Positions 15,352 through 24,678 are shown, counted from the stretch's first letter. The stretch: 29,780 nucleotides of DNA from an uncultured Eubacterium sp. (GCA_910589045.1 CAJUSH010000040.1:1-29780), one strand, 5' to 3'. The notes: a model not told the origin generated them from the sequence alone. A program made the numbers and translations.

Positions 15352-16338
15352 TTATGCCAGTGCCGCCGTGATAATCGCCATCGAGTAAACCTCCGACGCG
15401 TTGCATCCTCTGGAAAGGTCATTCACCGGGGCATTTAAGCCGAGCAGGATGGGACCGTATGCCTCAAAGTTACCCATACGCTGTGCAATCTTGTAGCCGA
15501 TATTTCCCGCACTGATATCGGGGAAAATAAAGGTATTGGCATGTCCTGCCACCTCAGACTCGGGACATTTCGTGCGCGCTACACGGGGCGAAACGGCCGC
15601 GTCAAACTGCAGCTCACCCTCAACCGGAACATCAGGCATCTTAGCCTTTGCCTTCTGTGCCGCATTGCGCATCTTGTCCACATCCTCGCCCTCGCCGGAT
15701 CCAAATGTGGAATAGCTCAGGAAGGCAACCTGGGGATCAACACCGAAGATTCTCGCACACTTGGACGTTTCAACCGCAATCTCCACCAGCTCATCCTCGG
15801 TGGGCTTGATATTGATGGCACAGTCTCCCATCGCGAGTACTTCGTTCTCGCCGGTCGCACGCGGACGAACCAGAATGAAGCAGGAGGATACGATATTGTT
15901 CTCCGGCTTTGTCTTAATTAGCTGCAGCGCCGGACGCACCGTATCCGCGGTAGAGTAGGTCGCACCTCCAAGAAGCGCATCTGCCTCCCCCATCTTCACG
16001 AGCATCGTACCGAAATAATTTGCCTGCGCCAATATTTTACGCGCCTGCTCGGGTGTCACACCCTTTTTCTTGCGAAGCTCGCAGAACAGCTCTACCATCG
16101 CGTCAATATTTTCATATTTTGCAGGATCTACAATATTCGCACCCCTGATATTAAAACCGCTGTCCTCTGCCGCCAGCACGATCTCTTCCTCATCCCCCAC
16201 CAGAATCGGGCTTAAAAAATTACTCGCAAGCAGGCGGGATGCCGCCTCAAGAATACGCGGGTCGCTTCCCTCCGTAAAAACGATTTTCTTCGGGTTCTTC
16301 TTCAAAGCCTGAATCAATTGTCCAAAACCACCAAACAT
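15352..16338 (-). CDS. pta: Phosphate acetyltransferase
   Basis: A 328-residue protein, the usual length of the single-domain Pta. Conserved segments include KKIVFTEGSDPRILEAA at the start, DALLGGATYSTADTVRPALQLI, GDCAINIKPTEDELVEIA, VAFLSYSTFGSGEGEDVDKM, VEGELQFDAAVSP, and NTFIFPDISAGNIGYKIAQR near the end. It interconverts acetyl-CoA and acetyl phosphate, normally with acetate kinase for ATP in fermentation. No ackA is in the window next to it. The ATG has a GAAGGAG site. Phosphotransbutyrylase is less likely given the Pta-specific C-terminal segments. Confidence 0.96.
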   Translation of the reverse strand: MFGGFGQLIQALKKNPKKIVFTEGSDPRILEAASRLLASNFLSPILVGDEEEIVLAAEDSGFNIRGANIVDPAKYENIDAMVELFCELRKKKGVTPEQARKILAQANYFGTMLVKMGEADALLGGATYSTADTVRPALQLIKTKPENNIVSSCFILVRPRATGENEVLAMGDCAINIKPTEDELVEIAVETSKCARIFGVDPQVAFLSYSTFGSGEGEDVDKMRNAAQKAKAKMPDVPVEGELQFDAAVSPRVARTKCPESEVAGHANTFIFPDISAGNIGYKIAQRMGNFEAYGPILLGLNAPVNDLSRGCNASEVYSMAIITAALA

Positions 16339-16440
16339 TTTCTCTTCTCCTTCTCTAACATAATCTTATTTTGCTCAATACACCCCTATTTTAATCCATA
16401 ATTTCCCAAAAAACAATATGGAACCAAACCTTGTACCCAC

Positions 16441-16459
16441 AAAAAGCCAAGACATGGCT
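16441..16459 (-). terminator. Weak terminator after the trigger-factor-like lipoprotein gene
   Basis: On the minus strand AGCCA and TGGCT form a 5-bp stem around TGTCT, followed by TTTTT. It lies about 25 bp after the stop codon. The stem is short, so this is tentative. Confidence 0.35.
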
Positions 16460-16484
16460 GCCGTTCACAAAAGCAAACTCCCGC

Positions 16485-17531
16485 CTACGCCTCTTCCTCG
16501 ACAATATTCACCTCTGCATTTTCCTCCAGAAAATCCAGCGTCATCTCCCGCAGAAAATATTCCTTCAGGCTGTCACTGTCATATTCTTCCAGCAGCTCCT
16601 CCACGGAACCATACTCGTTATACTCCGCAAATTCCGCCAGCATATCGTCAAATTCCTCGTCGGAAAGCGCAATGCCCTCCGCCTTTTGAATCAGGTCAAG
16701 CACCATGACCTGATACGTGGCATTTTCGCACTCCTGCCTGCGCGCCTGCTCATCCAGCTCAAACATCTGATACACCTCATCCAGTGTACAGCCAAACATG
16801 TCCGCATAGCTCTGGTAGTCCTCCTCAAGCAGCTTTTCCTGCTCTCTGTAAAGTGCCTTCGGATAACCACTGATCGCTGCGTTATCTACCGCCTTTTGTA
16901 AGAGCGAGTCCCTCATGTCCTCGGCGGCATCCGCCTGATGATTGGATGAAAGCTCCTCATACAGAGTCTCCTCCCAGGCCTCGACAGATTCCTCATCGAA
17001 GTTTTCCGACACAAACGCATCCGTCACCTCTGGGAAAATAATATCCGACACCTTCAAAATCTCAATCTCGTAGCTGACCGACCTGCCGGCTAAAAGCCCG
17101 TCCTCAAAATCCGCGGCATAGGTAATGGATAAGTCAAGCGTGTCCCCCGCCTTCCTTCCCGTCAGCTCCTCGTCCAGCTCCTCTCCAAACTCCCCGTTTC
17201 CCACGACCATTTCATAGCCGTCGTCCACGAAGTCATAAATTACCTCCCCGTCATTTTCCGCCAGAAGGGAAAGCTCCACAAGCTGTCCTTCACGGATGGC
17301 ACTCTCCCCGGTCACCTCATGGTAGGACTGGAAGGGCGAGAGCGTCTCCTCCCGATACTCCTCCAGCTCCTCGTCCGTGATCTCGGCAACGGAAAGCTCC
17401 ACGCTCAGGTTCTTATACTCCCCGAGGGTCACATACCTGCTGTAATCCCCGTCATCGCCGCAGCCAGCCAGAAGCATGGCCGCGGCAGCCGCGAGCAAAA
17501 CCCCGCAGCATATTCTGTGTTTCTTCATCAT
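16485..17531 (-). CDS. Trigger-factor-like lipoprotein (putative extracytoplasmic foldase)
   Basis: A 348-residue acidic lipoprotein. The signal peptide ends in lipobox LLAGC near residue 24. Residues about 70-165 look like an FKBP-type domain as in trigger factor (AIREGQLVELSLLAENDGEV, then VVGNGEFGEELDEELTGRKAGDT). The C-terminal half is the helical trigger-factor chaperone arm (residues 180-340). The N-terminal ribosome-binding domain of true trigger factor is missing and replaced by export and lipidation. It may act as a PrsA-like folding factor at the outer face of the membrane. The ATG at 17531 is preferred to the TTG two codons earlier on ribosome-site spacing. It starts 17 bp after the serine hydrolase gene, so they form one operon. 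Confidence 0.85.
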   Translation of the reverse strand: MMKKHRICCGVLLAAAAAMLLAGCGDDGDYSRYVTLGEYKNLSVELSVAEITDEELEEYREETLSPFQSYHEVTGESAIREGQLVELSLLAENDGEVIYDFVDDGYEMVVGNGEFGEELDEELTGRKAGDTLDLSITYAADFEDGLLAGRSVSYEIEILKVSDIIFPEVTDAFVSENFDEESVEAWEETLYEELSSNHQADAAEDMRDSLLQKAVDNAAISGYPKALYREQEKLLEEDYQSYADMFGCTLDEVYQMFELDEQARRQECENATYQVMVLDLIQKAEGIALSDEEFDDMLAEFAEYNEYGSVEELLEEYDSDSLKEYFLREMTLDFLEENAEVNIVEEEA

Positions 17532-17548
17532 CCTCAATTCTCTTTTCG

Positions 17549-19792
17549 TTATTTTATCTTTACCGAAAAGCTTGCGCCCTTATCGCCCGCAAAGACAATA
17601 TAACCATTTTTCGGCAGCTTCACGGAAGTCTTGCCGGAGACATAGCTGTTGAGCTTTACATTTCCGTCCTTGTCATAAACCGCCACGGTAGCGCCCTTTA
17701 AATCCGGCACCTTCACGGTAATTGTCCTGCCTGCATTTTTACTGCTGATTTTATACCACTTTGCATCGCCCGTCTTGCTGTTGAGCCGGACCTTAAAGGA
17801 GCTCTTCGCGGAAAGATTTTTTATGCTGTCCTCACAGATCGCGCGTATCCCGCCGACCTCCAGATACTCCGCGCCATTTGCATCCCTGACAAACCCATAG
17901 TTTCTTGCTGACCGCGACACCTGCATCGGAACATCGATAAACTCGACCGCGTTGTCCGCATCTACAATTCGGTCGTTATAAAAATATCCGGGCTGGCACA
18001 TATCCATATCCACGCCGGAAGCAATTGCACCCAGCTCATAATACATGGAAGAATACTTTTCCGAGACATAGAAATAAGCCTTATCATCCCGCTTCTCCCA
18101 TGCCTGGCTGACGCTCTTTGACAGCTTCTTTGACGCCGTTTTCTGGCCGAAATAGTAGTACAGATAGCTCGTGCCAATCCCCGGCAGGTTCGTATACGCC
18201 CCCAGCATCACATATTTTTTCCCGTTCTGCGTCATAAATTTCAACGCCTGCACACCGCCCGCATAGACAAAAAGCCCGTCTCCGCTGTACGTAAATTTTA
18301 ACTCCGCATCCGGCTGCGCAAGGCTGACCATCGTCAGTCCGGTCTTTGTCAGCTTAATCCGGTAGCCCTCACTCATGGACGTGTAATAGCCCTCATAGAT
18401 TTTCAGCTCATCCGGCACACGCTGCTTGTCAACCGTATACGCTGAAGCAACCGCATTTATTTTTTCCTCCGTGAGCGTCCCCTGCTCCTTTAGCAGCTCC
18501 TTTGCCAGATACTGTGCAAAAATCTCGTCATGGGTGCCGGAAAGACCCGAGGAGAGCACTGCCACCGAAAGATTCTCGTCCGGGAGCACTACCAACTCAC
18601 CGTGGTAATTCAGGGAATCACCGCCCTTTTCCACCGCCGTGATACCGTAATCCGCAAAGGGGTAGACAGCAACACTGTCCCAGCCAAGGCCGTAATCCAG
18701 CATTCCGGTATATTCCTCACACCACTGTCCCTTTCTTCCCTCCTGCACCATCGTCGCCGCAACCGAATCCCCGGAGAGAAGCTTGCCCTGGTTCTTCGTG
18801 AAGGTCATGCCAAAACGGCACAGATTTTCCGCATTCGAATAAATGCCCCCGGTTCCGATCGCGTTAAGATACTCAATCGGCAGCTTCGGGCTCTTTTTTG
18901 TCAGATATGCGCCCGCTACCGGATCCTGCTCCGATAGCTGCACAGCCGTGCGCGTGGACGAAAGCTCCAGCGGATCAAACACCTTTTCCTGCAGATACTC
19001 GCTAAAGCTCTTACCGCTCACGTATTCCACAACAATCTCCGCAAGCAAAAAGCCGTCGTTGCAGTAAACGCTGTAGGCGCCCGGGTCGGCCTTTAAATGC
19101 TCACCCGAGAGCTTTTCCAGCAGATGATCGTGGTAGTAGGTATCATTATCCCCATACAGCAGCGCATTGCTGAGATCCCCGCCCAAAAGACCGGAGGAAT
19201 GGTTGAGCAGCATACGCACCGTAATATCCTTATAGCGCTCATCCGCCATCGTAAAATCCGGCACATAGGTCACCACCGGAGCATCGAGGTCGATCTTTTT
19301 CTCCTCGACAAGCTGCAGCACAGCCGCCGTAGTGAACATTTTGCTGATCGATGCCACACAATAGATGGAATCCGTCGTCACCTTCGTTTTCTTTTCGGGA
19401 TCGTCGATTCCCACGGCGTCACTGAGCAGAAGCTCGCCGTTTTGCATAATCGCGTACTGCACGCTGTTTCCCTGATAGAGCGAGACGAGCGACTGCGCCT
19501 TCTGCTTTGCCTTCGCTGCAAAATCAACCGAACCCTTTTCCACATCCAAAGTTTCAATGGAAAGCCCCCGCTCAAAAGCCAGCACCTCCTCCTCGGTCAC
19601 GTCCGTAAGCGACTCACCCGGCTTTATGTCCGCGCCAGGGCCCTGAAGCGCGGTTCCCAACTCAGCAGTCCGCACGGCGGCTGCAGCCGGCGCTTTTCCC
19701 GCAGCAGCCGCACCGGCGTTCAGCGGTGCCGTAAACAGAAGTGCTGCTGACAGGCTCAATGCAAGTATACGTTGTAAATGTGTCCTTTTCAT
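17549..19792 (-). CDS. Secreted class-C beta-lactamase-family serine hydrolase
   Basis: A 747-residue exported protein with an N-terminal signal peptide and an Ala-rich cleavage zone (about 1-32). The serine hydrolase domain spans about 90-440. Its SxxK motif is SISK at about 148-151, its YxN motif is YCN (in YSVYCNDG), and a third motif around YHGE precedes LVVLPDENLSVAVLSS. The last 300 residues are beta-rich, of a type seen after such domains in gut Firmicutes, ending in repeats like VAVYDKDGNVKLNSYVSG. The family includes D,D-peptidases, esterases and D-amino acid hydrolases, so the name does not imply beta-lactam resistance. ATG 19792 is chosen because GGAGG lies 8 bases upstream; ATG 19798 is too close to it. 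Co-transcribed with the foldase-like lipoprotein gene. Confidence 0.88.
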   Translation of the reverse strand: MKRTHLQRILALSLSAALLFTAPLNAGAAAAGKAPAAAAVRTAELGTALQGPGADIKPGESLTDVTEEEVLAFERGLSIETLDVEKGSVDFAAKAKQKAQSLVSLYQGNSVQYAIMQNGELLLSDAVGIDDPEKKTKVTTDSIYCVASISKMFTTAAVLQLVEEKKIDLDAPVVTYVPDFTMADERYKDITVRMLLNHSSGLLGGDLSNALLYGDNDTYYHDHLLEKLSGEHLKADPGAYSVYCNDGFLLAEIVVEYVSGKSFSEYLQEKVFDPLELSSTRTAVQLSEQDPVAGAYLTKKSPKLPIEYLNAIGTGGIYSNAENLCRFGMTFTKNQGKLLSGDSVAATMVQEGRKGQWCEEYTGMLDYGLGWDSVAVYPFADYGITAVEKGGDSLNYHGELVVLPDENLSVAVLSSGLSGTHDEIFAQYLAKELLKEQGTLTEEKINAVASAYTVDKQRVPDELKIYEGYYTSMSEGYRIKLTKTGLTMVSLAQPDAELKFTYSGDGLFVYAGGVQALKFMTQNGKKYVMLGAYTNLPGIGTSYLYYYFGQKTASKKLSKSVSQAWEKRDDKAYFYVSEKYSSMYYELGAIASGVDMDMCQPGYFYNDRIVDADNAVEFIDVPMQVSRSARNYGFVRDANGAEYLEVGGIRAICEDSIKNLSAKSSFKVRLNSKTGDAKWYKISSKNAGRTITVKVPDLKGATVAVYDKDGNVKLNSYVSGKTSVKLPKNGYIVFAGDKGASFSVKIK

Positions 19793-19829
19793 GTCCATTT
19801 CCTCCTGGTTTTACAAAGAATTAAGCTAT

Positions 19830-19835
19830 ATTATA
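19830..19835 (-). promoter_or_regulatory. -10 element of the serine hydrolase operon
   Basis: The minus strand reads TGATATAATATAG, with a perfect TATAAT about 37 bp before the start codon. The -35 region (near TGTAAA) is poor. This indicates a promoter separate from the larBC genes upstream. Confidence 0.6.
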
Positions 19836-19902
19836 TCATAAACGGCCAGATTTTACAGACATTTCCGCATCATCCGCAAATTTTGCGGCATTCGCGAAAG
19901 CG

Positions 19903-21342
19903 TCAGCTGCTTTTCTCGGCAGAATTAACAATCGTCCGGTAAACTTTTCGGTAATCCTGACCAGCCGCCCGGCACAGCTCCACAACACGGTCATATTCCG
20001 GATAAATTCTCTGTATATCGCCGTAACGGCACACCTTCACCTGCGCCGTGCCGTAAACGGTATCCACCTGACGAAACTCCCGCTCCATCAGGGTACGCTC
20101 CATCCATACACGCCGTATACCGATGGTGGTCGTCTCCCGAAACAGGATCGCCTCCATACGGGAAACATCCCGGGGCATACAGATGACGTGGACCTCATAG
20201 GCAGGGCGGTTCTTCTTCATATAAACCGGCACAAAGCTCGCATCCTTGGCTCCTGCTTCCATCAGGCATTCCAGGCAGTGTCCCAGCTCCTCGCCCGTAG
20301 CGTCGTCGATATTCGCCTCCAGCTTGACGATGCAGTCAGCCGCCTGTACCTCCTGCGTACCAGCGCACCCGTCCCGCCCGGACACCGCTCCGGCTTCACC
20401 CGGCGCTCCTGATGCTCCCGGAGCGCCGCACGCTGCTTTTTCTGCGTCCTTCGGCCCGCAGTGCCCGGCTTTCTCTGCCGGCGCGATCCACATCGCACGC
20501 AAAATTCCGGCAGTAGCGTAGTCACGCTTGCCCGCGCCGATACCGATCCCTTTGATCGTATAATCGTCGGGCAGCACATACTGCTCCTGCATAATCGCTG
20601 CGGCGATCGCGGCCCCGGTAGGTGTGACCATTTCCCCTTCCACCGCTGTCCGGTGAATGGGCAGACCGTGTGCCGACACGATATTTGCCACGGCCGGAAC
20701 CGGAATCGGAAGTATGCCGTGCTGGCAGCGAACCGTCCCGTTTCCCTCGGACAGCGGCGAGACAACGATGCAATCCGGCGCCAGATCGTCCAGACAGACG
20801 GCAGCCGCCACAATATCGACGATGGAATCCACCGCCCCCACCTCGTGAAAATGCACCTGCTCACGCGGCACGCCGTGCGCCTTCGCCTCCGCATCCGCCA
20901 GAATATCAAAAATGCGAAACGCCGTCTGCTTTGCGCCCGGGGTCAGAGCGCCTTCCTCGATAATCCTTCGGATTTCGGGCAGGCCGCGGTGCTCATGCGG
21001 GTGATGATGGCTGCCGCAGGCAGCCTCCTCACAGCCGTGTACATCCGTGCCGCAGATATGCACCGCTTTGCCATTTGCATAACCACCCGGATCGCCGTGG
21101 AGATACGCCATGTCATGATCGTGGTTCTCGTGCGCCCCGTCCAGCCGCACCGCAAAATCACAGGCATTCAGCCCTGATTTTTTTACCCGCGAAATATGTA
21201 TCTCATACCCCGCAAGCGGCAGGGAATCGAGGGCTGCCCGCAGCTTTCCCTCGTCCGCGCCAAGATCCAGGAGTGCCGCCACCGTCATATCACCGCTGAT
21301 ACCGGATCGGCACTCCAGATACAATATTTTTTCATCCCTCAC
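19903..21342 (-). CDS. larC: Nickel-pincer cofactor biosynthesis protein LarC (full-length)
   Basis: A 479-residue protein. It starts with the LarC signature KILYLECRSGISGDMTVAALLDLG. A His/Asp-rich loop (about residues 70-117, with HENHDHD and HHHPHEH) could bind nickel. EQVHFHEVGAVDSIVDIV and the C-terminal nickel-insertion region LEANIDDATGEELGHCLE follow. LarC inserts Ni into the pyridinium-dithiocarboxylate cofactor used by lactate racemase and related LarA-type enzymes, consuming CTP. In Lactobacillus plantarum the gene is split by a frameshift; here it is one frame, with a Gly/Ala-rich linker at about 300-335. GTG start overlaps the larB end by 11 bases. larA and larE are not in the window. 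Confidence 0.94.
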   Translation of the reverse strand: MRDEKILYLECRSGISGDMTVAALLDLGADEGKLRAALDSLPLAGYEIHISRVKKSGLNACDFAVRLDGAHENHDHDMAYLHGDPGGYANGKAVHICGTDVHGCEEAACGSHHHPHEHRGLPEIRRIIEEGALTPGAKQTAFRIFDILADAEAKAHGVPREQVHFHEVGAVDSIVDIVAAAVCLDDLAPDCIVVSPLSEGNGTVRCQHGILPIPVPAVANIVSAHGLPIHRTAVEGEMVTPTGAAIAAAIMQEQYVLPDDYTIKGIGIGAGKRDYATAGILRAMWIAPAEKAGHCGPKDAEKAACGAPGASGAPGEAGAVSGRDGCAGTQEVQAADCIVKLEANIDDATGEELGHCLECLMEAGAKDASFVPVYMKKNRPAYEVHVICMPRDVSRMEAILFRETTTIGIRRVWMERTLMEREFRQVDTVYGTAQVKVCRYGDIQRIYPEYDRVVELCRAAGQDYRKVYRTIVNSAEKSS

Positions 21343-22093
21343 TTGCTCTCACCCCCAACCGGTTAATCTGTGTCGCGAGATAGCCCGCCCCATAGCCGTT
21401 ATCAATATTTACAACGCCAATGCCGTTGGCACAGGAGGTGATCATCGTGAGCAGCGCGGAAAGCCCGTGAAAGCTTGCCCCGTAGCCAACCGAGGTAGGC
21501 ACCGCAATGACCGGCACGTCCACCAGTCCGCCCAGCACGCCCGCAAGGGCGCCCTCCATGCCCGCCACCGCAATCACACAGTTCGCCCGCCCGATCACAT
21601 CCATCTTTGCAAACAGGCGGTGGATGCCCGCCACACCCACATCATACACACGCTCCACACGCGAGCCGAAGTATTCGCCCGTCTGCGCCGCCTCCTCCGC
21701 CACCGCGATGTCGGCGGTGCCCGCGGTACAGACTGCGATGCAGCCCACGCGCTTTTTGTCCTTTTTCTCGATTTTCAAAATACGGGAAACCGGGTCGTAC
21801 TGCGCCTGCGGAAGCTCCCTTTTTACAAGCTCGTACTGCGAAGCACTCGCCCGGGTGCCGAAGGCCTCCCCGTCCGCCTCATAGAGCCGCTTAAAGATCG
21901 CGCACAGGTGGTCGTCGGCCTTCCGCTCGCAAAACACCACCTCCGGAAAACCCGAGCGGATCTTCCGGTGCATATCCAGCTTTGCAAACTGTCCCATCTC
22001 CTCAAAGGGCTGCTGCTTTAAGCGGCGCTCCGCCTCCTCAAGAGAGAGCCCGCCCGTCTGCAGCTTTTTTAAAATTTCTCTTGTCTCCATCAT
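21332..22093 (-). CDS. larB: Nickel-pincer cofactor biosynthesis protein LarB
   Basis: A 253-residue protein related to PurE (AIR carboxylase). The N-terminal helical part (EILKKLQTGGLSLEEAERRL) leads to the PurE-like core with CTAGTADIAVAEEA, GMEGALAGVLGGLVDVPVIAVPTSVGYG and the end motif NIDNGYGAGYLA. LarB carboxylates and hydrolyses nicotinic acid adenine dinucleotide, the first step of pincer cofactor synthesis. Two ATG codons stand at the start with only a weak upstream AAAGACGA, so the start is uncertain by one codon. It begins 38 bp after the copA stop with no terminator between them, so it may be read from the copper promoter. Confidence 0.94.
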   Translation of the reverse strand: MMETREILKKLQTGGLSLEEAERRLKQQPFEEMGQFAKLDMHRKIRSGFPEVVFCERKADDHLCAIFKRLYEADGEAFGTRASASQYELVKRELPQAQYDPVSRILKIEKKDKKRVGCIAVCTAGTADIAVAEEAAQTGEYFGSRVERVYDVGVAGIHRLFAKMDVIGRANCVIAVAGMEGALAGVLGGLVDVPVIAVPTSVGYGASFHGLSALLTMITSCANGIGVVNIDNGYGAGYLATQINRLGVRASEG

Positions 22094-22131
22094 ATTCGTC
22101 TTTACATTGACTCCCGATTCTTAACCCGCTG

Positions 22132-22344
22132 CTATTCGATTGCCGTCACCGGATAATCCTGCGCTTCGACCGCTTCCTTCAATACAGAATCCGCTACCTC
22201 ACCGGTCAGTGTGACAACCGCCGTGCCTGCCTCATGGCTGACTGCCGCCTCACTTACGCCCTCGATAGCCTCCAGTACTTTCTTCACCCTCGCCTCGCAG
22301 TGTCCACACATCATTCCTGTAATATGCATTGTCTTTGTCATCAT
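22132..22344 (-). CDS. Possible separately translated CopZ-like copper chaperone (internal start in copA)
   Basis: Inside copA, in the same frame, AAGGAG (22351-22356) lies six bases before ATGATG (22339-22344). Translation from there gives a 70-residue protein beginning MMTKTMHITGMMCGHC, the size and CxxC layout of free CopZ chaperones. The region may therefore yield both the long ATPase and a short Cu(I) carrier. Alternatively, the site is a relic of a former copA-copZ gene pair that became fused. The initiation signal is seen; its use is inferred. Confidence 0.5.
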   Translation of the reverse strand: MMTKTMHITGMMCGHCEARVKKVLEAIEGVSEAAVSHEAGTAVVTLTGEVADSVLKEAVEAQDYPVTAIE

Positions 22345-24678
22345 TTGCATCTCCTTTTCCACATTTTGATTGTTGTCCGGCCCGTTTTGCTTCCCGGCCG
22401 CTTCCTGTTTTTGTTTCCTGTCCTTTTTCGTGCTGTGCACGTTAAACAGGTTGAGCCGCAGCGCATTTGTCACCACGCAGAAGCTGGACAGGCTCATAGC
22501 CGCAGCGCCGAACATGGGATTTAATTCCCATCCAAATATAGGATACCACACTCCGGCGGCCAGCGGAATACCAATTACATTGTAAATGAACGCCCAGAAC
22601 AGATTTTCATGTATATTTTTCAGCGTCTGGCGGCTTAAACGAACCGCTGCCGCCACATCCATCAGACTGCTCTTCATGAGCACAACGTCCGCCGCGTCGA
22701 TGGCGACGTCCGTGCCTGCACCGATTGCAATTCCGATGTCGGCACGGGTGAGGGCAGGTGCATCGTTGATGCCGTCTCCCACCATGGCCACCTTCCCGTT
22801 TTTGGCAAGCTCCCGTATCACAGCCTCCTTGCCCTCCGGCAGCACGTCAGAAACAACCTCATCCACGCCTGCCTGTTTTCCGATCGCGGCGGCAGTGCGG
22901 GCATTATCCCCGGTAAGCATTACGACGCGGATACCCATATTCTGCAGCTGCATAACCGCCTCTGCCGAATCCTCCTTCATGACATCCGCCACGGCGATCA
23001 TGCCAAGCAGCCGCTCGCCCTCCGCAAAAAAGAGCGGTGTCTTTCCCTTAGAAGCGTGCGCATCCGCCTGCGCAAGAAGCGCTTCGGGCAGCAAAAGCCG
23101 CTCCCCGATAAAGCTCCGGCTTCCGCCATATACCGGGGTATTACCCATACGTCCCGTCAGGCCGCCGCCGACTACTGCCTGAAAATCCTCCAGCCCCAGA
23201 AGACGCATCTCTCTTTTTTTCGCTTCCTCCAGCACCGCCCGGGCAAGGGGATGCTCGCTTTTTTGTTCCATGGAAGCCGCCTTCTGCAAAAGCTCCTCCT
23301 CGCTCACACCTGCGGCCGGAACGATATCCGTTACCCGCGGCGCACCCTGGGTGATCGTCCCGGTCTTATCCAGTGCGATCGTGCAGACCTTTCCGGTCTC
23401 CTCCAAAGACACGGCCGTCTTAAACAAAATACCCGCCTTTGCGCCCATACCGCTGCCTACCATAATGGCGACGGGCGTCGCCAGCCCCAGTGCACACGGA
23501 CAGCTGATAACAAGAACGCTGATGCCCCGCGCCAATGCAAAGCCGAAGCTCTCACCGGCAATCAGCCACACAAAGACCGTGACCAGCGCAATGCAGATGA
23601 CCACCGGCACAAACACGCCGGAAACCCGGTCCGCCACCTTTGCCACCGGCGCCTTCGTCGCGCTGGCATCACTCACCATCTGAATGATCCTGGAGAGCGT
23701 CGTATCCTCCCCCACCCGCGCTGCCTCACAGGTCAAAAAGCCCGAGCGGTTGATCGTCGCCGCGGAAACGGTATCACCCGCCGCCTTGTCCACCGGAACG
23801 CTCTCGCCGGTGAGCGCCGACTCGTCAATCGCACTCTCGCCGCCTGTGATTATACCGTCCACCGGTATACTCTCGCCGGGGCGCACCACGAAGGTATCAC
23901 CTTTTTTTACCTGCTCCACGGGCACCCGCTGCTCCTTCCCGTCCACAAGCAGCGTCGCCGTCTTCGGCGCCAGGTCCATCAGCCCCTTCAGGGCATTTGT
24001 CGTCTTGCCCTTCGCATGTGCCTCCAGCATTTTCCCGACGGTAATCAGCGTCAGAATCATCGCAGCGGACTCAAAATAAAACTCATGGTGGAATTTCATC
24101 ATGCCCGCTTGGTCGCCCAGAAGCGCCGCCTCACTCATGCCGTAAAGTGCGTAAACGCTGTAGACAAAGGATGCCGTCGCACCAAGCGCAACCAATGTAT
24201 CCATGTTTGGCGCCCGGTGTATCAGGCTGCCGAAGCCGTTTACAAAAAATTTCTGATTGATGACCATGATGATTCCGGTGAACAGGAGCTGTGTAATCCC
24301 CTGCGCCACCATATTGTTTCCGAGAAAATCACCGACCCACCAGCCCCACATCATATGCCCCATGGACAAATACATAAGGGGAACCAAAAAGCACACGGAT
24401 GCGATCAGACGCTTTTTCATCCGCGGCGTCTCCTTATCCGCAAGCGCATCGCCTGACACGGCGCCTCCCGCGTCCCCCGCACCCTTTTTGCTCGCCCCGT
24501 AGCCCGCATGCTCCACCGCCGCGATCACGGCGCTGCTGTCCGCACTGCCCTCCACAGCCATCGAATTTGTGAGAAGGCTCACGGTCACGCCTGTCACGCC
24601 CTCCACGCCGCGCACGGCCTTCTCCACATGTGAGCTGCACGCCGCACAGCTCATGCCTGTCACATTGTACTGTTCCAT
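22132..24678 (-). CDS. copA: Cu(I)-exporting P1B-type ATPase CopA with fused C-terminal CopZ-like domain
   Basis: An 848-residue ATPase. The N-terminal heavy-metal domain has GMSCAAC (C11, C14). Transmembrane segments enclose CPC (393-395, in SCPCALGLATP). The actuator TGES is near 289, phosphorylation site DKTGT has D437, followed by HP (SEHPLA) and GDGINDAP. The last 70 residues form a second heavy-metal domain (GMMCGHC, C791/C794) after a polar Lys/Gln/Asn linker. Cu(I) is exported at ATP cost. ATG 24678 follows GGAGGGAGAGG. An upstream in-frame ATG overlapping the csoR stop adds 23 residues but has no ribosome site. Under CsoR control with csoR. Confidence 0.96.
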   Translation of the reverse strand: MEQYNVTGMSCAACSSHVEKAVRGVEGVTGVTVSLLTNSMAVEGSADSSAVIAAVEHAGYGASKKGAGDAGGAVSGDALADKETPRMKKRLIASVCFLVPLMYLSMGHMMWGWWVGDFLGNNMVAQGITQLLFTGIIMVINQKFFVNGFGSLIHRAPNMDTLVALGATASFVYSVYALYGMSEAALLGDQAGMMKFHHEFYFESAAMILTLITVGKMLEAHAKGKTTNALKGLMDLAPKTATLLVDGKEQRVPVEQVKKGDTFVVRPGESIPVDGIITGGESAIDESALTGESVPVDKAAGDTVSAATINRSGFLTCEAARVGEDTTLSRIIQMVSDASATKAPVAKVADRVSGVFVPVVICIALVTVFVWLIAGESFGFALARGISVLVISCPCALGLATPVAIMVGSGMGAKAGILFKTAVSLEETGKVCTIALDKTGTITQGAPRVTDIVPAAGVSEEELLQKAASMEQKSEHPLARAVLEEAKKREMRLLGLEDFQAVVGGGLTGRMGNTPVYGGSRSFIGERLLLPEALLAQADAHASKGKTPLFFAEGERLLGMIAVADVMKEDSAEAVMQLQNMGIRVVMLTGDNARTAAAIGKQAGVDEVVSDVLPEGKEAVIRELAKNGKVAMVGDGINDAPALTRADIGIAIGAGTDVAIDAADVVLMKSSLMDVAAAVRLSRQTLKNIHENLFWAFIYNVIGIPLAAGVWYPIFGWELNPMFGAAAMSLSSFCVVTNALRLNLFNVHSTKKDRKQKQEAAGKQNGPDNNQNVEKEMQMMTKTMHITGMMCGHCEARVKKVLEAIEGVSEAAVSHEAGTAVVTLTGEVADSVLKEAVEAQDYPVTAIE

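Noticed and set aside
17549..19792. Serine hydrolase as a beta-lactam resistance gene linked to the van cluster
   Set aside because: It lies more than 7 kb away with its own promoter. The class-C fold is shared by many esterases and peptidases, and the large C-terminal region is not found in resistance enzymes.
23056..24456. 466-codon plus-strand open frame opposite copA
   Set aside because: The opposite strand encodes all CopA motifs in an unbroken frame. The shadow is His/Arg-rich low-information sequence with no ribosome site.
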